Below, piece after piece: positions 31,829 through 44,059 of a stretch of DNA of 64,000 bases; the stretch's first letter is position 1; each line of letters starts with the position of its first letter. The notes under the pieces were generated by a model, which saw nothing but the letters and a program-made list of their open reading frames with translations, was not told the origin of the DNA and ran no database searches. Both the position numbers and the translations under genes were made by a program. The stretch is taken from NCBI GenBank assembly GCA_037157565.1, contig JAZHRO010000002.1, positions 71,011,001 to 71,075,000 of the forward strand, read 5' to 3'. Source of the stretch: Thalassia testudinum. Lineage: Eukaryota > Streptophyta > Magnoliopsida > Alismatales > Hydrocharitaceae.

Positions 31829-32582
31829 ATACCTGTATCCATACGCACTAGTCACTCCACTACGCGTTATATCGTGGGAATATCTGCACTAGTTGCTGAT
31901 ATTCCCCGATACCCGTGTAAAGAAAGCGCCTCCTCACACACTCCCACACATCCATCCTACACTCTACGCAACACTTCGTCTTGTTGGCTGTCTTACTAAA
32001 CGTGGACCAACTCGACACTGTGCTACACGCCATTTCCACTTCCACCCCCACCCCTATATATATCTATATATATATATAGACTATATTTATTTCTCTACAA
32101 GCAGCCTATCTTGTTTTTTATTTCTCTTTTGTTTCCTATTATTAACAAGATAAAAAAAAAGAGTAAAAGAGAAAAGATAATCTTTGTCTTGCAGGTACTC
32201 GGTCTTGCGAATAGCAGGACCAGTTTTTTTGGAAACCTTAACTTGGCTCAAAGCCAAGAACAATTTGGCTCAAAGCCAAGGACCTGATTTTGAGGGTGTG
32301 CCTCAAGGACAATATTATCAACAAAAAATCTTAAATAGAAAAAAAATCAAAAACATAATAAATGCACAGAAGAGATTCGTTGTACGAAAGGCATAGAAAC
32401 TTCTTCACCTTTAATCCCCGCCTCCCTTAGATCGACCTTGGGCTTAAAAGTGACCAAGATAAAATTAAGTAGGCTAGATTAAAAATTTTGTAAAAGGATG
32501 GTTAGGCTGGATTTAGGTTAACCACTATACTCACTTCAACGATAATTTCACCATGTTAACACAACCTGTTCGAGTTCTAACA
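30279..32582 (+). repeat. 5' LTR of E3
   Basis: 2304 bases, aligned throughout with 46602-49021. Order: AT-rich start, GC-rich middle (about 30500-31380), a microsatellite of CA then TA units (about 31391-31830), then the 3' end with two small hairpins near 32242. Open frames 30413-30823 and 30824-31372 recur in the other LTR. Confidence 0.92.
31391..31830. repeat. Microsatellite inside the E3 5' LTR
   Basis: CACA and ACACTC units pass into a long tract of TATA, ACATA and CTATA units. The same tract, with different lengths, is in the 3' LTR near 47760-48260, so it moved with the element and did not arise in place. Confidence 0.85.
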
Positions 32583-32592
32583 CTCCTTTTTC

Positions 32593-32610
32593 TGGCACCA
32601 TTGCCGGGGA
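32593..32610 (+). promoter_or_regulatory. E3 primer-binding site (tRNA-Asp type)
   Basis: TGGCACCATTGCCGGGGA, 10 bases after the LTR. It differs by two bases from the complement of the plant tRNA-Asp 3' end, the primer of Athila-type elements. Confidence 0.82.
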
Positions 32611-33954
32611 GGTACGCATTGAGGTAAGTTTCTACTCCATTCCTTTAATTTTCTCTTTTCACACCCTTCTCTTCACGGGTGTTTTTGTTTGTTGGTGTGC
32701 AGGTAAACCAGTTGCAAAGAGGAGGTAAGCAGAGGAGGTCGGAGACGTGGGCAGATCCAAGGTGGGAACGAGAGCGTGAAGTCGTCAGTGCCGCACTGGA
32801 GCTTCACCCATGTTGCGGAAAAGGTAGGTCTCTCTCTTAGCAACTTAGGTCAACTTGTCACCTTAATAATAATAATAATAATAAATTCTTGGGATTTCTT
32901 GGGGCAAGTGGATTAAAAATCACTTGCTTGATTGTTTGCCATCACTCCCACCGCCCCAGGATTTCCCAGCAAACTTCGCATAACGAAGATCCAAGAATCT
33001 AGATTCTTGAATCTTTCGTCGTGTGAAATATTCTTTGAGGCAAAATTAAATAGATTGATTGCCATCCCTCCTTGCCTCATTTATGTGCAATTCAGGATCA
33101 CATTTTTGGTGGGGAGACTTGGAATTGAGTTGATTTCAACCCCACCACGACCTTTCACGTGCCTTAGATTTGATCCCGAATACTTCAACCTCGACATTTT
33201 GATTTTCTCTTTGCATTATCTTATGGTTGAGCCTTGTGTGTGGAACACAATTTTGGTGATTGGGAGTACTTGAATTGAAGTGCTTTGGCTCCCTGTCACA
33301 CTAACTTAAAATTGACTCTTGCATCCACACATAGAAATTTCCACCTAGGGAAGCCCATTGCATTTTTAGCATGCATTAACTAACTCATATTGAAGAAGGG
33401 TTTGTTGGGCATAGAAGAACTTGCATTTTCTCAAAACCCGGAGATTGGTTGAATTGGTAACTTAGCAAAATCTTAAAATCCATACTACTTAAGGTTGAAA
33501 TTCTAAAAATCATTCACCATCTAAAACTTCAATTCGGGGAGATTTTCCCGTTGCATGCTTGGTTTACACACTTTTTAAAATAAATGCACTTGGGCATTAC
33601 CCATATACAATGCCCTTCACATTCCTGAAGCACTTGATCCCAAGCCTTTAATTAAAACTGGTAGCAACTTGACCCTTATTAAGGATTGGAGGTTTAACTA
33701 CCTACGTGTAGCGCCTACGTGCTGGTGTGGGTTCCCGCGTGCTATCGGGTGTCTAAGACTGGGGCAAACAGCCTTTCAATTTGGCCCAGTGGTTCTGCAG
33801 TGCTCGCATTTGGTTCCGTAGGTTGTGATAGTAGATAACTTAGATCTTTAGGTCTAAGGGCACATTGTAGAGGTTAGGACTTTGATTGCCTTGATTTGTC
33901 ATCAAGTGTACCTTTGCAGCGTCATTTCTCTCATCTCCTTTTCCCTTCTTATCC
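32611..33954 (+). other. E3 leader
   Basis: Untranslated leader. It contains a short (TAA)n tract at about 32862-32883 and no recognisable protein. The leader length (about 1.35 kb) is close to that of E5. Confidence 0.6.
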
Positions 33955-34095
33955 CCCCAAATTTTCCTTTGGTAGTGCATGTTTGGGAGGTCACAAAACC
34001 CTGAATTGTTTGAATTGTCTGATAATTTTAGGAAAGAAGTCGAATCGTCATCCTCCTCTACAAACATGGCTGCACGCCCACCCCCAAATCCCTGA
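33955..34095 (+). pseudogene. E3 gag N-terminal fragment
   Basis: The plus strand reads CMFGRSQNPELFELSDNF, then a Ser run, then NMAARPPPNP, where this clade has its gag N-terminus (E5 shows a similar start at about 61088). It ends abruptly in unrelated sequence. About 80-100 residues that should join it to the rest of gag at 39753 are missing. Confidence 0.6.
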
Positions 34096-34688
34096 TAATT
34101 TATTTTTCTATTCTTACTCGAATTAAGAAACTAAGTGTGTTAAGATTTTAAACTTAAGTTTTGGAATTGAATTATAACTTTTTAATCAATTAGATTAAGT
34201 AATCTTTTGCTTTTTGAAAATTTGATTTTATCATAAAGTTAAGTAAAAAGCCAGATATTCAGAGTTAATTAGATAGAGAGTTGGTAGAATTTTAGTTTAC
34301 AAAACTTACAAGCTAGAGATAAATAACTAGACTTGGTAAATTTTGTCTTGACGGATCCTATAGGAGGAAACTAAGAATTTGAAGAACCTAAGAGTAAAGG
34401 GTATTATTGTCCAAGCTCTGGTTTGAGAGCTAAGTAACCTAAACATCTAAAATTCACTCACATAGAATTGTCTTGTTGACGTCTGAGACAGCGAAAACAC
34501 AGAGGTTAAGAGATCAATTCTGAATCCTCTTTAGTCCAAGGATTTCTGCGGGGCGGTTCTTGAAAGGGTGAAGGATGTGCCACTCACCTAGAAAAAGGAT
34601 TTGGAGAATAATGGTAGTAAGAAAAATGAGAAGGGGGGAAAAGAAAAAAAAAAGAGAAAGAAAAAGTAAATAAAACACCCTGCAGTTA

Positions 34689-34812
34689 AAGTGCCTCGCT
34701 AAAAATGGGTACTTATGCACTTTTCCATAAATAAATAAAAGCATCTCGTTACAAATGGATGCTACCCTTCTTTCCATCAAATAAAAAGAACACCTCGCTA
34801 CAAATGGGTGTT
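34689..34812 (+). repeat. E4 array of three covarying hairpins
   Basis: Arms and 12-base loops: AAGTGCC/GGTACTT at 34689-34714 with loop TCGCTAAAAATG; AGCATC/GATGCT at 34740-34763 with loop TCGTTACAAATG; AACACC/GGTGTT at 34789-34812 with loop TCGCTACAAATG. The loops have equal length and nearly equal sequence; the arms differ but stay paired (one G-T type pair in the first). Spacing is 51 and 49 bases. Confidence 0.8.
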
Positions 34813-35659
34813 TTAACCTATAGAAAAAGAGAAAAATAAAATATGGAGAAAAAAATATTAGGAATAAGAGACTCAGTGGTCCACCGGGGAGATATATACA
34901 AAAAGTGTTGACCTCGGGATAGAAAACTGGTGAGTAGAAAGCAACCAAACATGAGTAAGGCCAAGCCAAAGGCTTGAATTGGAATAATTGGGATTGGAAA
35001 GTGATGTCTTAAGATCTGGATTTTTGCAACTTTGGATGTCTTTAGGACAATTCTCTTCACTAAGCACAAATGTTTTAAAATCATAGCTACTGAACCTTGG
35101 TATTGGGCAGTGAAGCCTGAGAAATTGGGTTTTGAAGATTTTAAGTTGAGACTTAAAGGAGAAGAATTGACAGAATCCTAGGTCTAGAAGTTAATCTTTA
35201 GTGTTGTAAGCTAGTAAATTAGAGTTTTACTACTCTAAGTTTGATTAATAATGAGTATCTGGTTAATTTGCTTAAACTTATATTGATAAAAATCAAATAT
35301 CATAAACAAAAGATTAACTTAAATCTATTTGAGTTTTTGAGTTAAAATTTAATTCTCAATCCTTAAGTTTTGCTTTTCTTAAAACACTTTGTATTCTAAT
35401 TTGAGTTAAGAATAGTTATAAAGATTAAGAGATTTTTGAGGAATTCTAATTCAAAATAAAATTCTTGTTTACAAATTGTTTTAAGTGTGTTTTGAAAATG
35501 TTATAAGTATCAGTATAAGTAAGAAAATTTTCACACATGCTCTATACATTAATCATTTATATTAAACTTAGAAAATTTCTGACCTAAGCTTTTCTCTACA
35601 TATTTACTATTTATAATAATTTAAACCCAAGTACTTTAAATCATCATAGTCTTAGTTAA

Positions 35660-35696
35660 TTTTGCTAGGGACTAGCAAAACTTTGGCTTGGGGGTA
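35660..35696 (+). promoter_or_regulatory. E4 hairpin and polypurine tract before the LTR
   Basis: TTTTGCTAG (35660-35668), loop GGA, CTAGCAAAA (35672-35680): a perfect 9-bp stem. It is followed by CTTTGGCTTGGGGGTA and the LTR start TGAGG at 35697. The same stem precedes the E3 3' LTR. Confidence 0.8.
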
Positions 35697-38600
35697 TGAG
35701 GAGATACTCATCATGATCTCTAATTACCCCTAATTAACTAGTCTTCCTAGTTAATTAGCTAAGGTTATGAATATATAAGGGTTAATTATAGAATAGGGGA
35801 TATTTAGTTAAGGACCTTAAAATAAGTTAGAAATGGAATTTTGTCATTCAATTAACATTATTAATAATTTAGATAATAATTGGACTCGAAATCCTATTAA
35901 TAATTTCCTTAATTAATAGAATAAGTAACTTAAATATAATGTATACCTAAGTATGTAATAACTTAAGTAATTTTACTTAATCTAATAAATTAACTTAAAA
36001 AGGTCAAAAATGTAAATTCAAGGTGTAAACATAATATTTACCTTATTTACTAACATATATAAAAAGCTGAAAAAGATCTAAGTTAAAATAAACCTTCAAA
36101 ACCTGGGTTTACATTTTAGTCCTTAATATTCATTACAGTCGGGTCCTTATTTCTCACATAGGTCCTTAAGTTTTATTACTTCTAAGTCCCTCTTCGTCTT
36201 CTTCTCCTCCAGCCAAACAAACGGCTGGCAGCAGAGAGTCACCCCACCGCGCGATCACTGCCCTGCTGACATCATTCCTCTTTGCCCAAGCTCTTGCAGC
36301 TTGCGCTCACCACCTCCACTTGATCCATCGGTCTGGATTAACCGAGAATCCTATTTTTCAGTGGGAGATAACCTCACCGTCGTCGGAGACGACGACGGAG
36401 GTCAAGCTCCTCGAGCTTCTTCTTCGGTCAGACCCCGCCTCTCTCTTCGCCGCAGACTGCTATAAATACCCCCTCACACCTCTGATTTTAGGCAAGTTGG
36501 CTCCCTTCCCTCTTCTTACACTGCAGCCGACCCGATAGGCTATTCTTCCAATCCTCCGGCGATTCCCCATTCCATCTTCCGACTTCCTCCGTCCATCTTA
36601 AGTAGCCGAGGAGATTTGTCGTGGTCTTCCACACCTCTTACAAAGGCGCTGACCCTAGGATTCCTCTGCTCCACCTCAAATCCGCCCGCCGGAGATCTTT
36701 CTTCAACCCTCTGATTTCGTCGTCCGCCATGAGACTTTGGTCGAACCCTATTGACCCTTTCGTCCAGGTAACAGTAGATTAGGAGTAGGAGTAGGAGTAG
36801 GCTAGCTTAGTTAGTTTGTTTAGTTAGTTAGGTTAGAGTAATGTTAGAATTTAGCTTCATCTCCTCCGACTCCGGCAAGTTCCTTGAGCTCGCCAGAGAT
36901 TCAATTTTGTCTTTTAACTCATTGTACACCTTCCTTTAACTTCCATGTTCATTTCTAATTCACTTAATCGTTTAATTAAATCACCTAAACGCCTAATTCA
37001 AATCTCACCTTCACCAACTACTTCACTGTCCATGGTGACAGTAATCGGCTTAATTCCACCTTCACTGGGTTCTTTCATCACCTATCACCACTAATGAACC
37101 CTAATCGACATTATATTACCTATTATTATCATCTATAATTAAACGCCTAAATCTTAATTAAGTCCCTGAGCTCGCTGTCCATGGCGGTTGAGGAACATTT
37201 CAAGCTATAAATTAAATATATATTTATGATTAATAACATCTGTTGTATTGATTTAACTTCTCAATCGAGTAGTTAAATCAAGTCCTGAGCTTTAACCATT
37301 CAAATCTTTTAAGAAACAAATTTACTGTCAAATCTTACATTTTAATGAACAAATGAAGAATTTAATGTGATAAAGAGGTTCCTTGTAACCTCAGGAACAA
37401 TTTTGGATAAAAAATGGTTAATTTTGTCAATATGTACATACAATTACATTTTCTGGACTCACCGGAGTTCCGGCGTGCTCTGACGAGCCATTTTTGTGTT
37501 GCAGCCTCTTAAACTTGCTAAGTGGTTCCAGAACAGTATAATACGGATTACCGATTATTTTAAAGATATTTGTTTGAGGTTTTAATCACTAGAGCTTTAG
37601 AAGTAACTTCTTCCCCAACTTCGACGAGTTGGAGAAGTCTGTTATGAAGGATTTGAGAAACACTTAAGGAGCTCAGAAGCTTTAGTGAGATGCACTGAAG
37701 CTATTTTAACTCTCAAAACATTGTAACAAACTCTAATTAATTTTGTCGAACACATACCTATTTTAGTTCAGGCGGCGAGCCTGAAACCCTAGGAATTAAG
37801 GTTGAAACACAAATCTGAAGATCTGATTGAGTTTCTGATGATGAGGAGACTCTGATTGAGGCATTAATTTCTTAGGAGGAAGCTTTAAGCAGAAAGTCAA
37901 TTTTCGAGCTTCCATAGTCAAACATGAGTCTGATAATGGTGTTCTGAGCTTGAATTGAGGAATTGAGATGTGGAAATTGTTTCTGAGATTATGTTTGATG
38001 TTTTTAGAAAGAATAAGGTAAGCTCAGATGATGTATTTAGTGAAGATTTTGTTTCTGCCAATTTGGGTTACTCTCGAACCCAAACCAACAGAAGCACTGT
38101 TTTGATGAAATTCAAATCTAAAACCTACCCAGATTGATTAGTTAAGACCCTTAGAATTAATCTAAATAGATTAGGAACACTTTAAAGTGTCTGTTGCACT
38201 TATTGAAATCCAAAAATCAACCTCTGAAGTTTTCAGAGAAGAGAAAAGCTTCTCTACAGGTTCTGTAGGTCTTAAGAGTTTAAAATCTATCTTAATAGAA
38301 GCAGAATTGCTTATATAATATATACAGACCTTCTAATAGATGAGAGAAGTCCATCTGAGGACTTCCCTGACTTTAATTTCACTCTCCAGGTTTTTTTTAA
38401 AACCCGTAGAAACCCTGATTTCATCTCTTAAATTGAAGAGCAAAATATCATTAAAACATTAAATTGACCCTAAAATTTTGTAGATTACCCTTAGAGCTTT
38501 CCAACGAACTTTAATCATTCAATTTGGAGCTCTGGGTAGAAAGTTACGATCGATTGAATTCGGGTCTGGAAGGGTTAGCTTTGTCCCACCTCGGATATTC

Positions 38601-39752
38601 ACAAGCGCGCGCCCGGGGATAAAACTGATTTGTTCCTATGGCTATGCAGTCGTCAGCGCTCGGCGCACCGGTTCCAATTCCTTCTGATCTGAGCATTGTT
38701 TTGAGTGTGCGGGCATATGCTTGCGGGTGTGTGCGCCCTTGGGGGCGTGCGGATGTGAATGTGCCCTGGGAGGGCGAGTGTGGCCTGGGAGGTCAGGTTG
38801 AGCTGATGCGGCTCGATACTGTGAACTGATTAACAATTGAACCGAAACCAACCTAATCGAGATTAGGCGAGGACCGAGTAGGGTCTGGTCCCACCCTGGT
38901 CCCAGGGTGCTGTGTATCCTCGAAAGGACCTTGCTGCAAATAAAAAAACTTTTGGTTAAAAAAAGTAAAAAAACTCGATTCAGTTGAAAGCTTAAGGAAA
39001 GAGAAGCTGCTGAAGGATGTTAAGTGTTGAAGGAGAAGGCACAGACGCTAAGGAGTGTTAAGGAAAAACTAAGGGAAGAAGAGAAGGCAGGAGAAGATTA
39101 AAGGGAAAGAGGAGGATAAGAAGGCAGGAACAACACAAGAAAGAGCTCGACAGAAAAGAAAATAAAAGAGAGAAAGAAGAAAAGAAAGAAGATTAGAGGC
39201 TGAAGAGAGATGAAAATAAATAAATTTTTCTTGCATCAGTATCTTTTTGTTCTTAAATGTAAAAAGGCATGCTTTAATTAGATAACTTTTTACCTTAATT
39301 TCTTAGAATGAAATAAAATTGAAAAACTAGCATGTTTACTTGTTAATAAAGTATAACATTTTGAGTAAATATGTTTGCATATGGAATTTTGTATGTTATT
39401 CATAGTTTAAATATTTTGACAAAATTCATGTTTTGAAAATTAAACTAGTTTTACCTCCTAAACTTAAAGAGATAAAAGAAAATTGGTGAATTTGGAGAAA
39501 ATTATTATGCCTCCCAGTGAATGACCTGGACTCAACCAGTAAAAATTTCTAAAATGTTAAGTTAATTCGACCCTATACTACACAATTGACACAACTTAGA
39601 GTTAACCTAAGTGATTTCTTCTACTCTTAATTAAGTGAAATTAACTTAATTACTGAGTTGAGTTGAAAAACATGCATCAATTGGCTGAAACGGTTAAACC
39701 AAAAAATATCAGGTTATCAATTGTCCTCATAAAAATGTTTCCGTTTTCATTG
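35697..39752 (+). repeat. Probable 3' LTR of E4
   Basis: It begins TGAGGAGATACTC just after a polypurine tract. TATAAATA at 36461-36468 is a likely promoter box. No second copy exists in the window, so the end is inferred only from where E3 gag resumes. The interior is AT-rich apart from a GC-rich part near 38570-38930 and holds no recognisable protein. Confidence 0.55.
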
Positions 39753-40860
39753 TAGGATAAAGTGTTGCAATGGTTACGCATCCTTGAGAGAACCATCCAT
39801 TCTTGGGAAGAGATACGAACAGCTTTTTTCAAGAAATTCTTCCAAATCGGGAGAACCAATGCGCTTCGCTGTGCTATAACTTCCTTTACACAACAAAACG
39901 GCGAACAGTTTCATGAGGCTTGGGAGAGGTATAATGACTTCCGGAAGTGTCCGCACCACGGTCTGCCTAAGTGGCATATAGCCCAGATTTTCTATTATGG
40001 GCTAAATGAGACTTTGAAGTAGATTGCAGATGCTTCCTGCAGAGGGAATTTCATGAATAAAGATGAGAATGAAGCATTCGGATTATTTGAAAACATGAGC
40101 GAAAACTCAATGAACAATGCCTCCATTGTTGCCTTTAATCATATCAGCCTGCCCCGTAATATTCACGAAGTTGACATGGGACCCTCCCATTCATCCATTG
40201 ATCTTAACCTTATCGCACAAAAATTGGATGAAGTCTCTGTCGTGTACAAGAAGCTGGACGAGCTTCTGGCCAATCTCGCCCGTTCTATGGGAAACACACC
40301 CACCTCGCCACTTCGTCACAATCCCAATCCTTCCAACGCTAGGCTTATCCCCAAAAACCCCGTGAGATCTTCCTTACCGAGTGTTGCGCCGAGCGATTTG
40401 GTAAGTCATGTGGATCTGGCTTTTGCAAGTCAGTATTTTGACACGGAGGACCAAGCCTCCGTGTGCTCGGATGCATATTTACATGCGGACTCGTCTTCTA
40501 GCTTAGAAGACACTTGCGTCCTGGGGAACAACCCGTTCTCTGCACTTATAACCTAGGGTGGCGAAATCATCTGAACTTCTCATGGTCTAATAACCCGCAG
40601 CGCCAAAACCCTGCGGGTGGGCCAATGCGACCGTCCGTACCCGTCATCCCAAGGGCCCAGTCTAATCCTGTGGCAAATCCACCTTCGGGTCCTTGCATAC
40701 CGCAAATAGAACACGCATCAAGTCCTCTCGATAAACTGATGCGAATGATGACGGAAATGTCGAAGCGCCATGAAGAGAACATGACCTCTCTTCAGCACCA
40801 ATTGGTGCAGCAGAATGCTGAGATCAGTCAACTACGCATGGCGACTCGATCTTAAGGCAC
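39753..40860 (+). pseudogene. E3 gag, main part, broken
   Basis: It resumes in mid-domain with DKVLQWLRILERTIHSWEEI, then FFKKFFQIGRTNALR, FHEAWERYNDFRKCPHHGLP and FYYGLNETL, the core of the clade's gag. A stop lies at 40021. A second stretch (40053-40556) carries the linker to GNNPFSALIT, and after a frame change NLGWRNHLNFSW marks the C-terminal part at about 40550. A coiled-coil-like tail follows to about 40853. Confidence 0.85.
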
Positions 40861-41149
40861 TCTTCCAGCCCAACCTGTTCCCAACCCGCGAAATTTCGTA
40901 CCCCGTGGCCCTCAACCATAGGTATGACCTTCTTAGGGGCAGGTTCATCAGATTCTGCAGGCTCTGAGCATTCCACCGGGATTTTAGGCTAATCCCGCAG
41001 CAGCACCTCACCCTTATGTCCCTATTGTGAACCCTCCCCCGCCTTATGATCCCACTGGACCCGCGGCGTCCAATGCAATTACTACGAGGAATGGTAAGCA
41101 AACAGTCGATCCACCTTGACCTGATCTTGGCCCATCTTTTTCATCGCCC

Positions 41150-42349
41150 TCTCATTTGGGATGTGCACCGCATTCGCGAGAGGATGGTACACCCAAACTA
41201 GTGCCAGAATCGGTCCCATTCCCTGAGGCTCTACTGAGGGAGCCAAAAGGCAAGAAAAAGGATATGCAGGCCTTTGATAACCTGCGTAATTTATTCAGGG
41301 ATGTTGAAATCAAGGTACCCCTGTTAGAGGCTATCGACCACATGCCTACTGTTGCCCGATTTTTCAAAGACTACACTACACCCAGGCGATAGTCAAAGAA
41401 AACAAAGAATCCGGTGGTTCTCTCACCTCATGTGAGTTGTGCTATACTGTTAAATCTACCACTGAAGTAGAAAGATCCAGGCACGCCGCTTATTTCTTGT
41501 AGCATCCAAGGCTGCAATTTTAACCGTGCTCTGCTTGATCTAGGATCTTCCATCAATCTTATACCAACTATCATGCTCGAGAAATTTGCCTTAGGAAATC
41601 TGAAACCCACCCCTGTCACGTTACAGTTGGCAGATCGTTCTATCAAAATACCAAAGGGTGTGGTGGAAGACGTGGTGGTTAGGGTCAACAGTCTCTGTTT
41701 TCCTGTTGACTTTCTTGTTCTGGATATGGAAGTTCCTAGCTCACTTTCTGATTGTCCGATCATCCTTGGTCAACCTTTCTTGGCCATAGCCCGCGCCCAT
41801 ATTGACTGCGAGTTGGGCTGTATTGAGATTGCGGTTGGATCTGAGAAGCTCAAGCTTAACATCTTCAAGGCAGCCAAGAACTTTGATTGCAATTGCATCG
41901 AGGATGACACATCTGATGAGGACATGGCCGTCGGCACGTGTATCAGACTAATTGGGACCTATTCTGACTGCTGTGGATTGCCTTTAAACACAGACGATTG
42001 CCTGACCGACACATATTGTGACGTTCCCCCATCCCTCCCTTTTCCCGTACCTTCTCTTGACCAGACTTCTGACGAGGTTTTCTCCGCTTCCCATACCTCG
42101 TGGTCCAAGTCATATTCGGGCTACTCACTGTCGGTCCACACTCTTGAAGACCGGATTGCCCTTTCTTTCCTGCCAAATCAGGTAGAATTGCAACTCCACA
42201 CTGGGACCTTGAGCCCACATACTACTCACTGGGGCTATCCCTTTTTGGATCCATCTATCCAAGATGCCCCTCTTCTTGGCCAAACTGAGGGCCAACTTCT
42301 TCCTCCTGACTTGTTTTCTTCTGATCCGCTTGGGACACTCTTGTCCTAA
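41150..42349 (+). pseudogene. E3 protease region
   Basis: Aspartic protease that matures the polyprotein. Upstream is the conserved linker PLLEAIDHMPTVARFFKD (about 41318-41370). The catalytic site appears as ALLDLGSSINLIPT near 41527, the D-L-G form usual in Athila-like elements, then LQLADRSIKIPKGVVEDVVV and FPVDFLVLDM, and ILGQPFLA. Stops at 41390 and 41469 break the entry; from 41573 the frame is open to 42349. The tail after the protease is variable. Confidence 0.85.
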
Positions 42350-42352
42350 GGA

Positions 42353-43960
42353 ATGCCAGATCTTTCACCATCCACTCCCGAGCTGAAAGAGTTGCCTGAT
42401 TCGCTTAAGTATGTTTTCTTGGGACCAAATGAAATGCTCCCCGTAATCATTAGTTCAAAATTGACCAGGGAGCAAGAGCGCAAACTAACAAAGGTCCTTA
42501 TGGAACACAAGGCAGCCATTGGATGGTCCTTATCAGACTTAACTGGCATTAGCCCCTCCTACTGCACTCATCGTATATATACGGAGGAGGAGGCTCGACC
42601 TTCCCACGAGATGCAGCGACGTTTCAACACTAACATGCGGGAGGTCGTTAAAAAGGAAATTATTAAGTGGCTGGATGCGGGTATAATCTACCCGATCAGC
42701 GATAGCCCTGGGTGAGTCCGATTCACGTCGTGCCCAAAAAGGCGGGACTCACCATCTGTATCAATGACATGGGCAAATCCATCCCTACACGCACTCCTAC
42801 ATCTTGGAGAGTGTGTGTAGATTATAGGAAACTGAATGTTGCAACTAAGAAAGATCACTTTCCGCTACCTTTCATTGACCAAATCCTGGAGCGGTTAGCA
42901 GGAAATAAATTTTTCTGTTTCCTGGATGGATTCTCTGGATAGAACTAGGTGGCCATTGACCCTAGAGACCAAGAGGAAACCACCTTTACCTGCCCCTTCG
43001 ACACCTTTGCATTTAGAAGGATGCCGTTTGGACTTTGTAACGCGCCAACAACTTTCCAGAGATGTATGCTGGTGATATTCCATGACATGGTGGGTGACTT
43101 TCTCTAGGTTTTCATGGATGACTTTTTGGTCTTTGGACCATCTTTTGATGATTGTCTTGCCAACTTGACCTGTATCCTTAGGAGATGTATTGATGCGAAC
43201 CTCGTGCTTTCCTGAGAAAAAAGTCATTTTATGGTACACGAGGGAATTGTTCTCAGGCATATCATCTCCGATAGGGGTATCGAGGTTGACAGAGCTAAGC
43301 TTGATGTAGTTGCTGATTTACCTGTGCCTGGCTCTGTCAAACAAATCCGCTCCTTCTTGGGACACGTCGGTTTCTATAGGAGATTCATCAAAGACTTCTC
43401 CAAGATTTCTCGACCTTTAACTCATCTCCTATCGACCGACGTACCCTTTGATATGGGCCCCGACTGCATACAAGCATTCACGCAGCTGCGTGAGGCTGTC
43501 ACCAAGGCCCCTATTCTCCAGCCACCTGATTGGTCCCTCGACTTTGAACTCATGTGTGACGCTTCCGACCTTGCAGTTGGAGCCATCCTGGGACAAAGAC
43601 GTGATAGACACCCCTTCGTGGTGTAGTACGCCAGTAAGATGTTGGACGAGGCCCAGCGTAATTATACAACCACTGAGAAAGAATTACTGGCGGTTGTCTT
43701 TGGGCTGGAGAAATTCCGCTCTTACCTTCTACGCTCGCATGTTATTGTATTCACTGACCACGCGGCCATTCACCATCTCATGCACAAGAAGGATGACAAG
43801 CCTAGACTGATTCGTTGGATCCTTCTGCTCCAAGAATTTGACATTGAGATCTGCGATAAGGCTAGAGCCCAGAATGTTGTTGCTGATCATCTCTCGAGAC
43901 TGGACCCTGACCACATTGGACTTACCTTGCCGATCAATGAGATTTTTCCCGATGAGCACC
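42353..43960 (+). pseudogene. E3 reverse transcriptase and RNase H
   Basis: Reverse transcriptase landmarks: KWLDAGIIYPISDS, SPIHVVPKK, WRVCVDYRKLN, DHFPLPFIDQILERLAG, TCPFDTFAFRRMPFGLCNAP and the active site FMDDF (43111-43125), which keeps both aspartates. RNase H follows: [40 protein letters not shown], and the end DHLSRL. This is the Athila/Tat branch. A one-base loss near 42712 shifts the frame; stops lie at about 42940, 42946, 43107, 43213 and 43624, several at positions where relatives have Trp or Gln. With these few lesions the copy is well preserved but dead. Confidence 0.92.
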
Positions 43961-44059
43961 TATTGGCAATTAATGTGGCAAGTGGACCTTGGTATGTCGA
44001 CATTGCCAATTACCTTGCTTCTGGTTCCCTTTCACATGGTTGGCCTAAAAACCAGCGCT

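Larger units (their letters stand above)
34096..39752 (+). mobile_element. E4: 3' part of another Ty3/gypsy element lodged in E3 gag
   Basis: This stretch separates the two halves of E3 gag. In order it shows a purine-rich tract (34618-34671), three tandem hairpins (34689-34812), a perfect hairpin (35660-35680), a polypurine tract GGCTTGGGGGTA, and a probable LTR from 35697 (TGAGGAGATACTC) to about 39750. The LTR has TATAAATA at 36461. These are the 3' non-coding region and 3' LTR of an element related to E2. No 5' LTR or coding part is present and no target duplication was found, so it may be truncated, or part of E3 may have been deleted when it inserted. The edges are set by where gag stops and resumes. 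Confidence 0.62.

Noticed and set aside
31391..32080. A regularly spaced array such as CRISPR or satellite
   Set aside because: The repeats are simple TA and CA units without unique spacers, and the genome is eukaryotic.
38638..38851. GC-rich island with short frames on both strands
   Set aside because: It lies inside the probable E4 LTR; frames are short and unlike known proteins.
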